A program made the translations under genes and the position numbers. The notes under the pieces are model-generated. The model had not been told where the DNA came from, searched no databases, and worked only from the letters and a program-made list of their open reading frames with translations. From NCBI RefSeq assembly GCF_900091315.1, contig NZ_FLSP01000045.1:1-62960 (forward strand): DNA of 62,960 nt, given 5' to 3'. Source of the DNA: Streptomyces sp. DI166. GTDB taxonomy: Bacteria; Actinomycetota; Actinomycetes; Streptomycetales; Streptomycetaceae. Shown in pieces: positions 32,974-41,826 of this stretch. How positions within the stretch are numbered: the stretch's first letter is position 1; each line of letters opens with the position of its first letter.

Positions 32974-35900
32974 GTGCAACGCACCAGCCGAAGACGGTGG
33001 GTTCAGGCCACCGCGGCGCTGACCCTCGCCGGTTTCCTCACCGGTGACCCCTACCTGGCGTCCCCGCCGGCGCCGGACACCGACCAGATCGTGAACAGCC
33101 CCGCCACGGCCGTCACGCTCGGCGACAGCGAGCCCGACATAGCCGAGCTGCTCGGGCTGAGCGAGGAGCAGGCGGCCCGGCGCAACGCGCACATACAGAA
33201 CCGCCGCATCGAGCTGCTCTCCCAGCGCACAGAGACCTCCTCGGTGTACGTGAACCCGGACGGCACCCTGACCGCCGAGACCTACGCGGGACCGGTGCGG
33301 ATCCAGGAGGCCGACGGCTCCTGGAGCCCCATCGACACCGAACTCGCCGACGAGGGCCCGGCACTGGAGCCGCAGGCGGCGGCCGCCGACATCACCGTCT
33401 CCGACGGCGGTGACCGCAAGCTCGCCTCCGTCGCCAAGGGGAGCGCCGTCATGGCGCTGGGATGGGAGGAGACCCTTCCCACGCCGACGGTGAAGGACGA
33501 CACCGCCTCCTACGACCTCGGCGACGGACAGACCCTCACGGTCACCGCCCTCAAGCAGGGCTTCTCCCAGAACGTGCTCCTCGACGAGGCGCCGACGGAG
33601 GACCTGACCTACCGCATCCCGGTCACCCTCAAGGGCCTCACCCTCTCCGAGGCGGACTCCGGGCACCTGCTGCTGAAGAACGGCGCGGGCAAGCTGGTCG
33701 CCGAGGCCCCGGCACCGATGATGTGGGACTCCTCGGTGGACGAGCGGTCCGGGGAGCCGAAGCACCTCGCACCCGTGGACACCGAGATCGAGACCGCCGC
33801 CGACGGCTCGCAGACCCTCGTCCTGCGCCCGGACGCCGGCTTCTTCGCGCAGGACCTGACCTACCCGGTCACCGTCGACCCGACGAGCACGCTGTCGGCC
33901 ACCACCGACACCTGGGTGGCCACCAACTACCCCGACTCCCAGGTCTCCTCGACCGAGCTGAAGTCGGGCACGTACAACGGCGGTTCCACCGTCGCGCGCT
34001 CGTTCCTGAAGTTCGACGTGTCGGCGTACCAGGGCGTCCACGTCATCGACACCAACCTGGCCCTGTACTCGTACTGGTCCTCCTCCTGCACTGGTGGCTC
34101 AGGGACCGCCGTGCGCCGGGTGACCGAGGCATGGACGCCGTCCGCCGTGACCTGGGCCGACCCGCCCGCGTCCACCACCACCGGACAGGTCGTCAACACC
34201 GGGGCCAAGGGCTTCTCGGCGGACTGCCCGGCGGGCAACCTGAACTTCGACATCGACGCCATCGTCCAGGCGTGGACGAGCGGCACGGCCAACCACGGGC
34301 TGCTGGTCCGCGGCGTCGACGAGAAGGACTCCTACACCTGGCGGCGCTTCCACTCCGCCAACTACGTCTCCGGCGGCAACGGCGCGACGGAACCGCATCT
34401 GACGATCACCTACAACACCTACCCCGAGGTGCCCGCCGCACCGTCCCTGGCACCGGTCACCGGCACCAGCGTGGTCACCTCGACCACTCCGGTGCTCTCG
34501 GCCCTGGTCGACGACAGCGAGCCGCAGCGGGTGCGCGCGCAGTACGCCATCGAGCCGAACCCGGCGTACAACGACACGACGTACACGCTCACCGCGGACA
34601 CGCCGTACGTCGACACCGGGGAGACCGCCGCGCTCGCCGTACCGGACTCCAACCCGCTGCCGAACGGCAAGCACCTGCGGGTGCGGGCCCGGAGCTTCGA
34701 CGGCACGGACCACTCGACGGCCTGGAGCGCCTGGAAGAACTTCACGGTCGACACGTCCAAGGCCCCTGTGCCCGAGGTCCCCGGCGACCTCGCCACCGGC
34801 GCGACCCAGACCACCACCCCGCTGCTCACCGGGGTCGTCACGGCCGCGGGCCGGGGCTCGGTGTCGGCCGAGTACCTGTTCTACGACGCCTCGGGCGCGC
34901 CCGTGGGCGAGCCGCTCACCGCCTCCGTCCAGGACGGCGACCGGGCCGTCGCCGAGGTGCCGTCCGGTCTGCTGGCCGACGGCTCCACCTACCGCTGGAA
35001 GATGCGGGCCTGCGCGGACGGCCTCTGCTCCGCGTACACCGCGCTCCAGACGTTCACCGTCGACGTGGCCGAGGAGCCCGCGCCCTCCGGCACCACCGGC
35101 ACCCCGCCCGAGGCGGTGACCGACCTCAGGGCGGTGCCCGGCGAGAACGGCGCCCTGGTGACCTGGTCCGCGGCGGAGTTCGTCGGCGAGCCGACCGACA
35201 CCGTCACCTACACGGTCACCGCGGTGGCCTCCGACGGGACGACCGTGGGCACGAAGACCACGACCGGCCTGTCCGCGGTCTTCGACGGCCTCGACGCGGA
35301 CGCCGGGGACATCACGTACACCTTCAAGGTGACCGGCCGGAACACCTACGGCACCGGCGCGACAGCCACCTCGGCCGGCATCGTCCCGGCGGCCGTGCCG
35401 GGCGGCACGAACGCGTACGCGGCGGTTCTGGAGGCCTACTACGCCGCCAGGGGCGGTCTCGTCCAGGGCAGCCATGTCGACGCGAACACCGCCGCGGCGA
35501 GCAGCGCGTACGGCCCCCAGTTCGTCGCACGCCTCGCCGCAGAGCAGGAACTGCTGCTGCGCGAGCGGGTGTCCGGTTCGGAGGACGACTCGGACAACGT
35601 CGCGCCCGACGCGACGTTCAGCGACGTCCTGGCGATGCCGTCCGCCGACGGCCAGACCGTCGTGCTGCGGGCGAAGGTGCAGACCCGGGACACCATCGTG
35701 ACCGACGTCAGCACCGAGACCGCCGACCCGACCGAGCAGACCGGCGTGACCGAGGTGCGCTACACCTTCTCGGCCGGTACCAAGCCGGTGCTGCTCTCCG
35801 CGGTCGTCGCCTCGGCCAAGGAGGCGGTGGTGCGGCCGACGCCCGCCGCGCTCGCCGACTTCGCCCACTCCGTCGAGACGGACGTCCTGCCGGACGGGCT

Positions 35901-36471
35901 CGACGCCTCGGAGTTCGACGGCGACTCCACGGACGACGGCAGCGAGACCGGGGTCACCACGGTCTCCGCCGACGCCCTGCAGACCGGTACCTACCTGCGC
36001 ACGGGAGCGGCCACCTGGGCCGTGAGCAACTGGAACGCGCCGGCCATGTACAGCCAGGACTGCACCAACTTCGTCTCCCGGGCGATCCACTACGGCGGCA
36101 GCGTCAAGATGAAGGGCTCCGGGGACGAGGACCACAAGAGCAAGAGCTACTGGTGGCGCAAGCCGAGCAACTGGTTCCACGACGAGACGTACACCTGGAT
36201 CAACGCGGCCTATCTCAAAACGTTCATGGAACGGCACATGCTGGACTCCAAGCGGAACACGAGCAACGCGTTCACCGGGGACATCGTCTTCTACGACTGG
36301 AAGAACGACGGGAAGATCGACCACGCCTCGATCATCAGCAAGATCAGCAACGGCAAGATCTACGTCACCCAGCACAACAAGAACTACAAGTACCGCAGCC
36401 TGTCTGCCCAGAAGAACGCCGAGCCCAAGATGAAGATCTGGATCTACCGGCCGAAGCCGCGGTGGTACTGA
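32974..36471 (+). CDS. Giant secreted protein with DNRLRE, FN3 and C-terminal amidase domains
   Basis: A 1,165-residue exported protein. The signal peptide is RRRWVQATAALTLAGFLTG. An N-terminal RHS/wall-associated-like region (SVYVNPDGTLTAETYAGPVRIQEADGSW is typical; shown in full only to 20: SVYVNPDGTLTAETYAGPVR) leads to a DNRLRE jelly-roll domain (residues about 310-485). Fibronectin-like repeats follow. The last 170 residues form a papain-like amidase domain: the nucleophile Cys in YSQDCTNFVSRAIHYGG and His in KIDHASIISK. GTG 32974 has AAAAGGAG seven bases upstream. It overlaps the next small membrane gene by one base. A cell-wall or peptide-cleaving exported enzyme is the likely role. 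Confidence 0.85.
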   Translation: MQRTSRRRWVQATAALTLAGFLTGDPYLASPPAPDTDQIVNSPATAVTLGDSEPDIAELLGLSEEQAARRNAHIQNRRIELLSQRTETSSVYVNPDGTLTAETYAGPVRIQEADGSWSPIDTELADEGPALEPQAAAADITVSDGGDRKLASVAKGSAVMALGWEETLPTPTVKDDTASYDLGDGQTLTVTALKQGFSQNVLLDEAPTEDLTYRIPVTLKGLTLSEADSGHLLLKNGAGKLVAEAPAPMMWDSSVDERSGEPKHLAPVDTEIETAADGSQTLVLRPDAGFFAQDLTYPVTVDPTSTLSATTDTWVATNYPDSQVSSTELKSGTYNGGSTVARSFLKFDVSAYQGVHVIDTNLALYSYWSSSCTGGSGTAVRRVTEAWTPSAVTWADPPASTTTGQVVNTGAKGFSADCPAGNLNFDIDAIVQAWTSGTANHGLLVRGVDEKDSYTWRRFHSANYVSGGNGATEPHLTITYNTYPEVPAAPSLAPVTGTSVVTSTTPVLSALVDDSEPQRVRAQYAIEPNPAYNDTTYTLTADTPYVDTGETAALAVPDSNPLPNGKHLRVRARSFDGTDHSTAWSAWKNFTVDTSKAPVPEVPGDLATGATQTTTPLLTGVVTAAGRGSVSAEYLFYDASGAPVGEPLTASVQDGDRAVAEVPSGLLADGSTYRWKMRACADGLCSAYTALQTFTVDVAEEPAPSGTTGTPPEAVTDLRAVPGENGALVTWSAAEFVGEPTDTVTYTVTAVASDGTTVGTKTTTGLSAVFDGLDADAGDITYTFKVTGRNTYGTGATATSAGIVPAAVPGGTNAYAAVLEAYYAARGGLVQGSHVDANTAAASSAYGPQFVARLAAEQELLLRERVSGSEDDSDNVAPDATFSDVLAMPSADGQTVVLRAKVQTRDTIVTDVSTETADPTEQTGVTEVRYTFSAGTKPVLLSAVVASAKEAVVRPTPAALADFAHSVETDVLPDGLDASEFDGDSTDDGSETGVTTVSADALQTGTYLRTGAATWAVSNWNAPAMYSQDCTNFVSRAIHYGGSVKMKGSGDEDHKSKSYWWRKPSNWFHDETYTWINAAYLKTFMERHMLDSKRNTSNAFTGDIVFYDWKNDGKIDHASIISKISNGKIYVTQHNKNYKYRSLSAQKNAEPKMKIWIYRPKPRWY

Positions 36472-36770
36472 TGCGCCCCGGACCCAGGGTGTGGATCGTC
36501 GCCGCGGAGGCGATCGCGACCCTGCTCGTGGCCAGGACGTTGTGGACCTGGCGGGACGACCCGTATGTGTTCCTCGCGGACGTGCCCTACATGAAGTGGT
36601 CGAGCATAGGACTCGCCCTGTCGCTGGTGCTGACCCTTGCGCTGGTGTCGAGGGAGCAGTTGTGGCCCCGGCGGGTGGGCTGGTCGCTGACGGCGGTGCG
36701 GGTGTGTCTGCTGCCGTGTCTGGCGCTCGCCTGGTACCCGGCGATGTCGCCCTACGTGTCGCTGTGGTGA
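36471..36770 (+). CDS. Small membrane protein coupled to the secreted amidase
   Basis: A 99-residue protein with three hydrophobic helices (VWIVAAEAIATLLVARTLW; WSSIGLALSLVLTLALV; SLTAVRVCLLPCLALAWYP). Its ATG is within the amidase stop codon (TGATG), so production is tied to that of the amidase. It may protect the membrane/wall of the producer or help export; no family is recognised. Confidence 0.7.
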   Translation: MRPGPRVWIVAAEAIATLLVARTLWTWRDDPYVFLADVPYMKWSSIGLALSLVLTLALVSREQLWPRRVGWSLTAVRVCLLPCLALAWYPAMSPYVSLW

Positions 36771-36786
36771 GGCAGGGACAGTGAAA

Positions 36787-36820
36787 GGAGGCCGGGTCCG
36801 CGCGAGCGGGCCCGGCCTCC
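36787..36820. terminator. Terminator between convergent genes
   Basis: GGAGGCCGGG pairs with CCCGGCCTCC, with an inner CCGC/GCGG stem closed by GCGA. It serves the genes ending at 36770 (plus) and 36844 (minus). Confidence 0.75.
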
Positions 36821-36843
36821 CGTCGTTCCACGACGTCAGGGTT

Positions 36844-38241
36844 CTACCGCGTCAGGTCCAGTTCCGTCGCCACGACGATCTGGGCCTCGCCCGTCCATGT
36901 GAAGGAGGAGTTCCCGGCGTCGTCGATGGCGTCGACGATGAAGCAGGAGACGTCGCCGTCGGGGACGGTCTCGTAGCGGTACGACGTGGTGTCCGGGCCG
37001 ACGTAGTAGCCGGGGTAGAGGGAGCAGACCTGCTCCTCCTCGTCGCCCAGGAGTTCGCCGCGGCGGACCACGTAGTTCGCCAGGTCCGGGGCCGGGTTCG
37101 GGTGCCAGGTGATGTGGAAGCCGTACTCGGTCGGGGTGACCTGGACGCCCGTGACCGCCGGTGGCGGTGTCAGGTCGGCGCGCCGGGCGGTGACCGGGGC
37201 GGAGCGGGCGGACTCGTTGCCCGACGAGTCCAGGGCGGTGACCCGGTAGGTGTAGGCGGAGCCCTCCGCGGCCGTGGTGTCCATGTGGGTGGCCGCGGTG
37301 GTGGTCGCCAGGCGCGTGTACGTGCCGTCGGGGGTCGTGGAGCGGTAGACCCGGTAGGACGCGGCGCCCGTGACGGGGGACCAGTTCAGGCTCAGCCCCT
37401 CGGCCTCGGACCCCGCGGTCAGGCCGCCCGGTACCGCCGGCGGCGTCCGGTCGGCCGTGGTGACCGGGAGCGACGCCGTTGCGGAGGACTTGTTGCCGGC
37501 CTTGTCGTGGGCGCGGACCGTGTACTCGTAGGCGGCGCCCGTCACGGGCAGCGTGCTGTCCGTGTACGAGGCGGAGGTCGTCGTCGCCAGCGGGGCCGAC
37601 GGGTAGGTGCCGCCCTTCTCGCGGCGGTAGACCTGGTACCCGGCCAGGTCCATCTCCTTGTTCTTCGCCCAGGTCAGCTTGGCCTTGCCGGTGGCCCTGT
37701 CGTACGCGACGGCCGCGCCCGTGGGCTTGAGCGGGGCGACCTTGTCGACGGAGGCGGAGGTACGCGGGGCGTAGGAGAACTTGACCTTGGCGGAGCCCGT
37801 CCAGTTGACGTAGTCGATCCGCAGGGTGTGCTTGCCCTTGGCGAGGGTCAGGTCGACGTTCTTGGACACCGTGGCCGAGCCGTTCTTCCACAGGCTGAGC
37901 TTCCGCGTGCCGTCGACGTAGACGCGGATGCCGTCCAGGCCCGACGCGCTGATCCGGAACGGCCCGCCGGAGCCGAAGTCGCGGGTCACGGTCCAGCGGA
38001 CGCCGAAGGAGTTGCCCGGCAGTCCGGAGGCCGGGGCGCCCGTGCCCCAGTTCTGGTCGATCGCGCTGTCGCAGTCGGTCTTCTTCGGGGTGCCGGAAAA
38101 GGTGGTGTTCGCGTAGAACGTCCGCTTGAACACCGGTGAGGCGCATGTGACGGCCGCCGAAGCGGGGGCCGCGGCGGCGGTCATCAGGCCGGCCGCGGTG
38201 GCGAGCACGGCGACGGCCGCCGTGCCTCTGGCTGGGTTCAT
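36844..38241 (-). CDS. Secreted PA14-like and fibronectin type III protein
   Basis: A 465-residue exported protein. The signal peptide is ATAAGLMTAAAAPASAA. A PA14-like beta-sandwich follows (CDSAIDQNWGTGAP; FGVRWTVTRDF; GIRVYVDGTRKL; KGKHTLRIDYVNWTG), a fold that often binds glycans. Three FN3 domains come next (start points near APLKPTGAAVAY, PPAVPGGLTAG and TPPPAVTGVQVTP). I use the ATG at 38241 because the signal peptide follows directly; the frame is open further upstream. No catalytic motif is visible; likely extracellular carbohydrate binding. Confidence 0.85.
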   Translation of the reverse strand: MNPARGTAAVAVLATAAGLMTAAAAPASAAVTCASPVFKRTFYANTTFSGTPKKTDCDSAIDQNWGTGAPASGLPGNSFGVRWTVTRDFGSGGPFRISASGLDGIRVYVDGTRKLSLWKNGSATVSKNVDLTLAKGKHTLRIDYVNWTGSAKVKFSYAPRTSASVDKVAPLKPTGAAVAYDRATGKAKLTWAKNKEMDLAGYQVYRREKGGTYPSAPLATTTSASYTDSTLPVTGAAYEYTVRAHDKAGNKSSATASLPVTTADRTPPAVPGGLTAGSEAEGLSLNWSPVTGAASYRVYRSTTPDGTYTRLATTTAATHMDTTAAEGSAYTYRVTALDSSGNESARSAPVTARRADLTPPPAVTGVQVTPTEYGFHITWHPNPAPDLANYVVRRGELLGDEEEQVCSLYPGYYVGPDTTSYRYETVPDGDVSCFIVDAIDDAGNSSFTWTGEAQIVVATELDLTR

Positions 38242-38489
38242 TCGGTCCTCTGGAGGTCGTGCACTGACGTGATCACGACTCCCGAGGGGGCGCGATGGTT
38301 GTACGGAGGGGAGGTAAAGGCCAGTTGGAGGGGATTCCGTCAGACCTTCACAAGCCAAGCGGAGCGTGGTGTTGCGCACTCGTTAAGTGATTCCGCTTGA
38401 CGCTGGGGGGCGGTGCCGCGTTGGCTTTTCAGTCACCTGGGTCGCAATGCTGCGCCCGCGTCCGGAAGGCACCAGAAGTGAGCTCCCCA

Positions 38490-39596
38490 ATGCGTCGTAT
38501 CGCCATATGCGTGGCCGCGTCCTCTTTGACCCTTTCGCTCTCCGCCTGTGGCGCCCTGGGTGTGACGGGCGACAGTGCGGACGCGAGCCCGACCAAGGGT
38601 GATGACATCACCGTGGGGCTGCTGCTGCCGGAGAAGGCGAACACGCGCTACGACAAGTTCGACCACCCGATCGTCCGGGCCACGGTGGCCGAGCTCACGG
38701 AGAACAAGGGCGAGGTCGTCTACTCCAACGCCGACGCGAGCGCCGCCACCCAGACCAACCAGATGCAGAAGATGATCGACGACCGGGTCGACGTCATCCT
38801 GCTGGACGCCGTGGACGCCGAGTCCATCGCCGGAACGGTGGAGAAGGCTAAGCAGGCCGGGATCCCGGTCATCGCCTACGACCGCCTGGCCCAGGGCCCG
38901 ATCGACGCCTACATCTCCTTCGACAACGAGCTGGTCGGCGAGGTGCAGGGCCGCTCCCTGATGGCCGCGCTCGGCGGTGACGTCGACACCTCGACGAAGA
39001 TCGTCATGATGAACGGCTCGCCCACCGACCCGAACGCCGCGCAGTTCAAGTCGGGCGCGCTCTCCGAGCTCAACGGCCAGGTCACCATCGCCGCGACGCA
39101 CGACGTCAAGGACTGGAAGCCGGAGAACGCCCAGGAGCACATGACCCAGGACATCGCGAAGATCGGTGTCGACAACATCGCCGCCGTCTACGCCGCCAAC
39201 GACGGCATGGCCGGCGGTGTCATCAAGGCCCTCAAGGCCGCCGGTGTCACCGACATGCCGCCCATCACCGGCCAGGACGCCGAACTCGACGCCGTGCAGC
39301 GCATCATCACCGGCGAGCAGTACATGAGCGTCTACAAGTCCTACCCCGAGGAGGCCCAGGCGGCCGCCGAGATGGCCGTCGCCAAGGTCCAGGGCAAGGA
39401 CATCAAGTTCGACTCGCTCACCGCGGACCGCGTCGACAGCCCCACGCACAAGGACATCCCCGCCCAGCTCGTCCCCGTGGTCGCGCTGACGACGGAGAAC
39501 ATCAGCGAGACCGTCGTCAACGACGGCATCTACAAGCTGAGCGAGATCTGCGCCGGCAAGTACAAGGCCGCCTGCGAGGCGATCGACCTCAAGTAG
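38490..39596 (+). CDS. Sugar ABC transporter substrate-binding lipoprotein (XylF/RbsB-like)
   Basis: A 368-residue periplasmic-binding-type lipoprotein. The lipobox is LSLSACG with Cys at residue 20. The type I binding fold shows DDITVGLLLPEKANTRYDKFD, VDVILLDAVDAESI, GIPVIAYDRL and AAVYAANDGMAGGVIKAL, most like xylose-binding proteins. No ATPase or permease gene is adjacent, so it is an orphan that must use a distant transporter or signal in another way. ATG 38490 follows an AAGTGAG site. A strong terminator follows at 39621-39652. Confidence 0.88.
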   Translation: MRRIAICVAASSLTLSLSACGALGVTGDSADASPTKGDDITVGLLLPEKANTRYDKFDHPIVRATVAELTENKGEVVYSNADASAATQTNQMQKMIDDRVDVILLDAVDAESIAGTVEKAKQAGIPVIAYDRLAQGPIDAYISFDNELVGEVQGRSLMAALGGDVDTSTKIVMMNGSPTDPNAAQFKSGALSELNGQVTIAATHDVKDWKPENAQEHMTQDIAKIGVDNIAAVYAANDGMAGGVIKALKAAGVTDMPPITGQDAELDAVQRIITGEQYMSVYKSYPEEAQAAAEMAVAKVQGKDIKFDSLTADRVDSPTHKDIPAQLVPVVALTTENISETVVNDGIYKLSEICAGKYKAACEAIDLK

Positions 39597-39620
39597 CCCG
39601 CGGTCGCCCCGGACACGCCT

Positions 39621-39652
39621 GGGGGCCCGGTTCCGCTTCGGACCGGGCCCCC
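39621..39652. terminator. Terminator after the sugar-binding lipoprotein gene
   Basis: GGGGGCCCGGT pairs perfectly over 11 bp with ACCGGGCCCCC around TCCGCTTCGG. Confidence 0.85.
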
Positions 39653-39809
39653 TCGGCATGTCCGGAATGCGTGATCACATGTCCGGCGCCAAACCCTGGC
39701 AAAGCGGCCGAATTTGGGTTGACTCAGTCCCTGAGGCGTGTTGCGGAGCACGCTTCGTCCGCGCATAGTTGCGCTGCGGAACACGCGGAAACCGGGGGTG
39801 GGATGGGCG

Positions 39810-40877
39810 ATGGCCGGGCACGGGATGGACGAGCACCCACACGGTGCTGACCGACTGTGCGAGGTCGGGGACCGGGTGTACTCCCGCGCCGTGCGGCGCG
39901 GCCGGGTGCCCCGCGCGGACGTGGAAGAGGTGCCCTGTCTGGTGGAGCTGGCCCTGCTCCACCCGGACCCGGACGACATGGCCTGGCTGCTGCCGACCTC
40001 CCCGCAGGAGGTGATGACCCGGCTGCTGCGCGGGGTGTACGACGAGGTCAGCGCCAGCCAGCGGCGGATGGGCTCGGCGGTGGCCGCCTTCGAGTGGTAC
40101 GCCGGACTCGGCCCGCTGCCGCAGAACTCCGCCGGTGAGGGCAGCGCCATCCGGGTCCTGGACGGGCTCTCCCGGATCCAGGCCGCGATGGACGCGGCCA
40201 CCGAGGCCTGCACCACCGAGGTGCTCACCGTGCAGCCGGGCGGCATCCGCCCCGAGCACGAGCTGACCGAGGGCCTGCACCGGGCGATGGCGCTGCGCGC
40301 CCGCGGGGTGCGGATGCGGGACCTGTACACGCATGTGGCCCGGCACGGGCAGGGACTGCTCACCTACCTGGAGCTGATGGGCGACGCCGTGGAGGCCCGC
40401 ACCCTGGAGGAGGTCATCGACCGGCTCATCCTCTTCGACCGCACGGTCGCCTTCATCCCGGCCAACGCCGACCGCACCCTCGCCCTGGAGATCCGCCAGC
40501 CGGCGCTCGTGCAGTATCTGGTGACGGTCTTCGAGCGGCTGTGGCGCCTGGCGATCCCGCTCACCGCGCCGCTGCCGGACACCGGTATCGAGGGCATCTC
40601 CTACCGCGAGCGCTCGATTGCCGCGCTGCTCGCCGAGGGCCACCAGGACGCGGTCATCGCCGAGCGCCTCGGCATCAGCGTGCGCACCTGCCGGGCCCAT
40701 ATCGCCCGGCTCTCCGAGACGCTCGGCGCGGCCAGCCGCACCCAGCTGGGCGTGCGGATCGCACAGGTGGGCCTGGTCGGGCCCGCGCAGGCCGCGGACG
40801 GACCGGCGCAGGCCGCGGACGGGCTGCCCTCGCCCGCTATGAGCCTGCCCGACCGAGGATCCCGGACCGGGCGATGA
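39810..40877 (+). CDS. LuxR-type regulator with TrmB-like sensory region (paralogue 1)
   Basis: A 355-residue regulator of the same family as the three genes at 40837-43822. The middle region (VLTVQPGGIRPEH, ARGVRMRDLYTHVARH, VEARTLEEVIDRLILFDRTVAFIP, TLALEIRQPALVQYL) resembles the sensory domain of TrmB-like regulators. The C terminus carries a LuxR helix-turn-helix (YRERSIAALLAEGHQDAVIAER, GISVRTCRAHIARL). A Pro/Ala tail contains the duplicated heptad GPAQAAD. I choose ATG 39810. Its 3' end overlaps that of the convergent paralogue by 41 bases. No aspartate receiver domain is present, so it is a ligand- or protein-sensing regulator. Confidence 0.82.
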   Translation: MAGHGMDEHPHGADRLCEVGDRVYSRAVRRGRVPRADVEEVPCLVELALLHPDPDDMAWLLPTSPQEVMTRLLRGVYDEVSASQRRMGSAVAAFEWYAGLGPLPQNSAGEGSAIRVLDGLSRIQAAMDAATEACTTEVLTVQPGGIRPEHELTEGLHRAMALRARGVRMRDLYTHVARHGQGLLTYLELMGDAVEARTLEEVIDRLILFDRTVAFIPANADRTLALEIRQPALVQYLVTVFERLWRLAIPLTAPLPDTGIEGISYRERSIAALLAEGHQDAVIAERLGISVRTCRAHIARLSETLGAASRTQLGVRIAQVGLVGPAQAADGPAQAADGLPSPAMSLPDRGSRTGR

Positions 40878-41826
40878 GATAGCCGAGCTGGGCCCGGCTG
40901 TCGCTGCCCAGCGTCGCCGCCAGCTTGGCGATGTGCACCCGGGCGGTACGCACGTTCATGCCGAGCCGGTTGGCGATGACCTCGTCCGTGTGGCCCTCCA
41001 CGAGCAGCGCCGCGATGGCCCGCTGGCGGGGCGTGATGCCGTCGTGGACGGGCTGCTGGACGGCCTCCGGGTACATGGGCGTGGCCAGCCGCCACAGGCG
41101 GTCGAAGACGGTCCCGAGGAAGGCGACGATCGCGGGGTGGCGGATCTCCAGGGCGAGGGTGCGGTCGGCGCTGGCCGGGACGAAGGCGACCGTGCGGTCC
41201 AGGATGATGAGACGTTCCGTCACCTCGTCCAGGGTGCGCGCCTCCACGTTCCCGCGCAGCCGCTCGTACCGGGCGGTGACGGTGGGCGCGTGGCGCAGGG
41301 TGTGCTGGTAGAGGGTGCGGATACGGCCGCCGCGGTCCAGCAGCGCCTGGTCGCGGGCCATGGCCTCGGCGTGCGCGCTGGGCGGCGACTGGGTGTGCGT
41401 GACGTGCGGCTGTACGGCGAGCAGTTCCATGGCTCCGGCGGCCATGGCCGCGGCGATGGTCCCGGCGATACGGTCCAGGCCGCTCAGGACGGTGACCGAG
41501 GGCAGGTCCGAGGCACGCCCCGGAGGGCCGTCGACGCGCATCAGCGGCTCGAACAGCGCGGCCAGCCGCTCCTCCCTGCGGCGCTCCTCCGCGACCCGCT
41601 CCTCGGCCGTACGCAGCATCTGGTGCAGGGCCACCGCCGGGGACAGCGGCTCCAGGCGGCCGGGGGCCGTCATACCGGGGTAGAGCAGCCCCAGTTCGGT
41701 CAGACAGGGGGCGCCCGCCGCGTCGGCGATGCCGACATGGCCCTCGCGCAGGGCCCGTTCGTACAGCTCGGCGGCCGCGTCGCACAGGTCCTCCACGCCG
41801 TGCTCGGGGTGCGGCGCCGCGGTCAT
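40837..41826 (-). CDS. LuxR-type regulator (paralogue 2)
   Basis: A 329-residue member of the four-gene family. The sensory region includes ELLAVQPHVTHTQ, RGGRIRTLYQHTLRH and TLDEVTERLIILDRTVAFVP; the LuxR helix-turn-helix is GITPRQRAIAALLVEGHTDE and IANRLGMNVRTARVHIAKL. It is the last gene of a three-gene minus-strand operon; its ATG overlaps the preceding stop (ATGA). Convergent overlap with paralogue 1 may cause antisense effects between the two ends. Confidence 0.82.
   Translation of the reverse strand: MTAAPHPEHGVEDLCDAAAELYERALREGHVGIADAAGAPCLTELGLLYPGMTAPGRLEPLSPAVALHQMLRTAEERVAEERRREERLAALFEPLMRVDGPPGRASDLPSVTVLSGLDRIAGTIAAAMAAGAMELLAVQPHVTHTQSPPSAHAEAMARDQALLDRGGRIRTLYQHTLRHAPTVTARYERLRGNVEARTLDEVTERLIILDRTVAFVPASADRTLALEIRHPAIVAFLGTVFDRLWRLATPMYPEAVQQPVHDGITPRQRAIAALLVEGHTDEVIANRLGMNVRTARVHIAKLAATLGSDSRAQLGYLIARSGILGRAGS

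Noticed and set aside
33462..36770. A long Arg-rich frame overlapping the secreted amidase gene
   Set aside because: Only the last 99 codons form a believable membrane protein with an ATG at 36471; the rest is a frame shadow.
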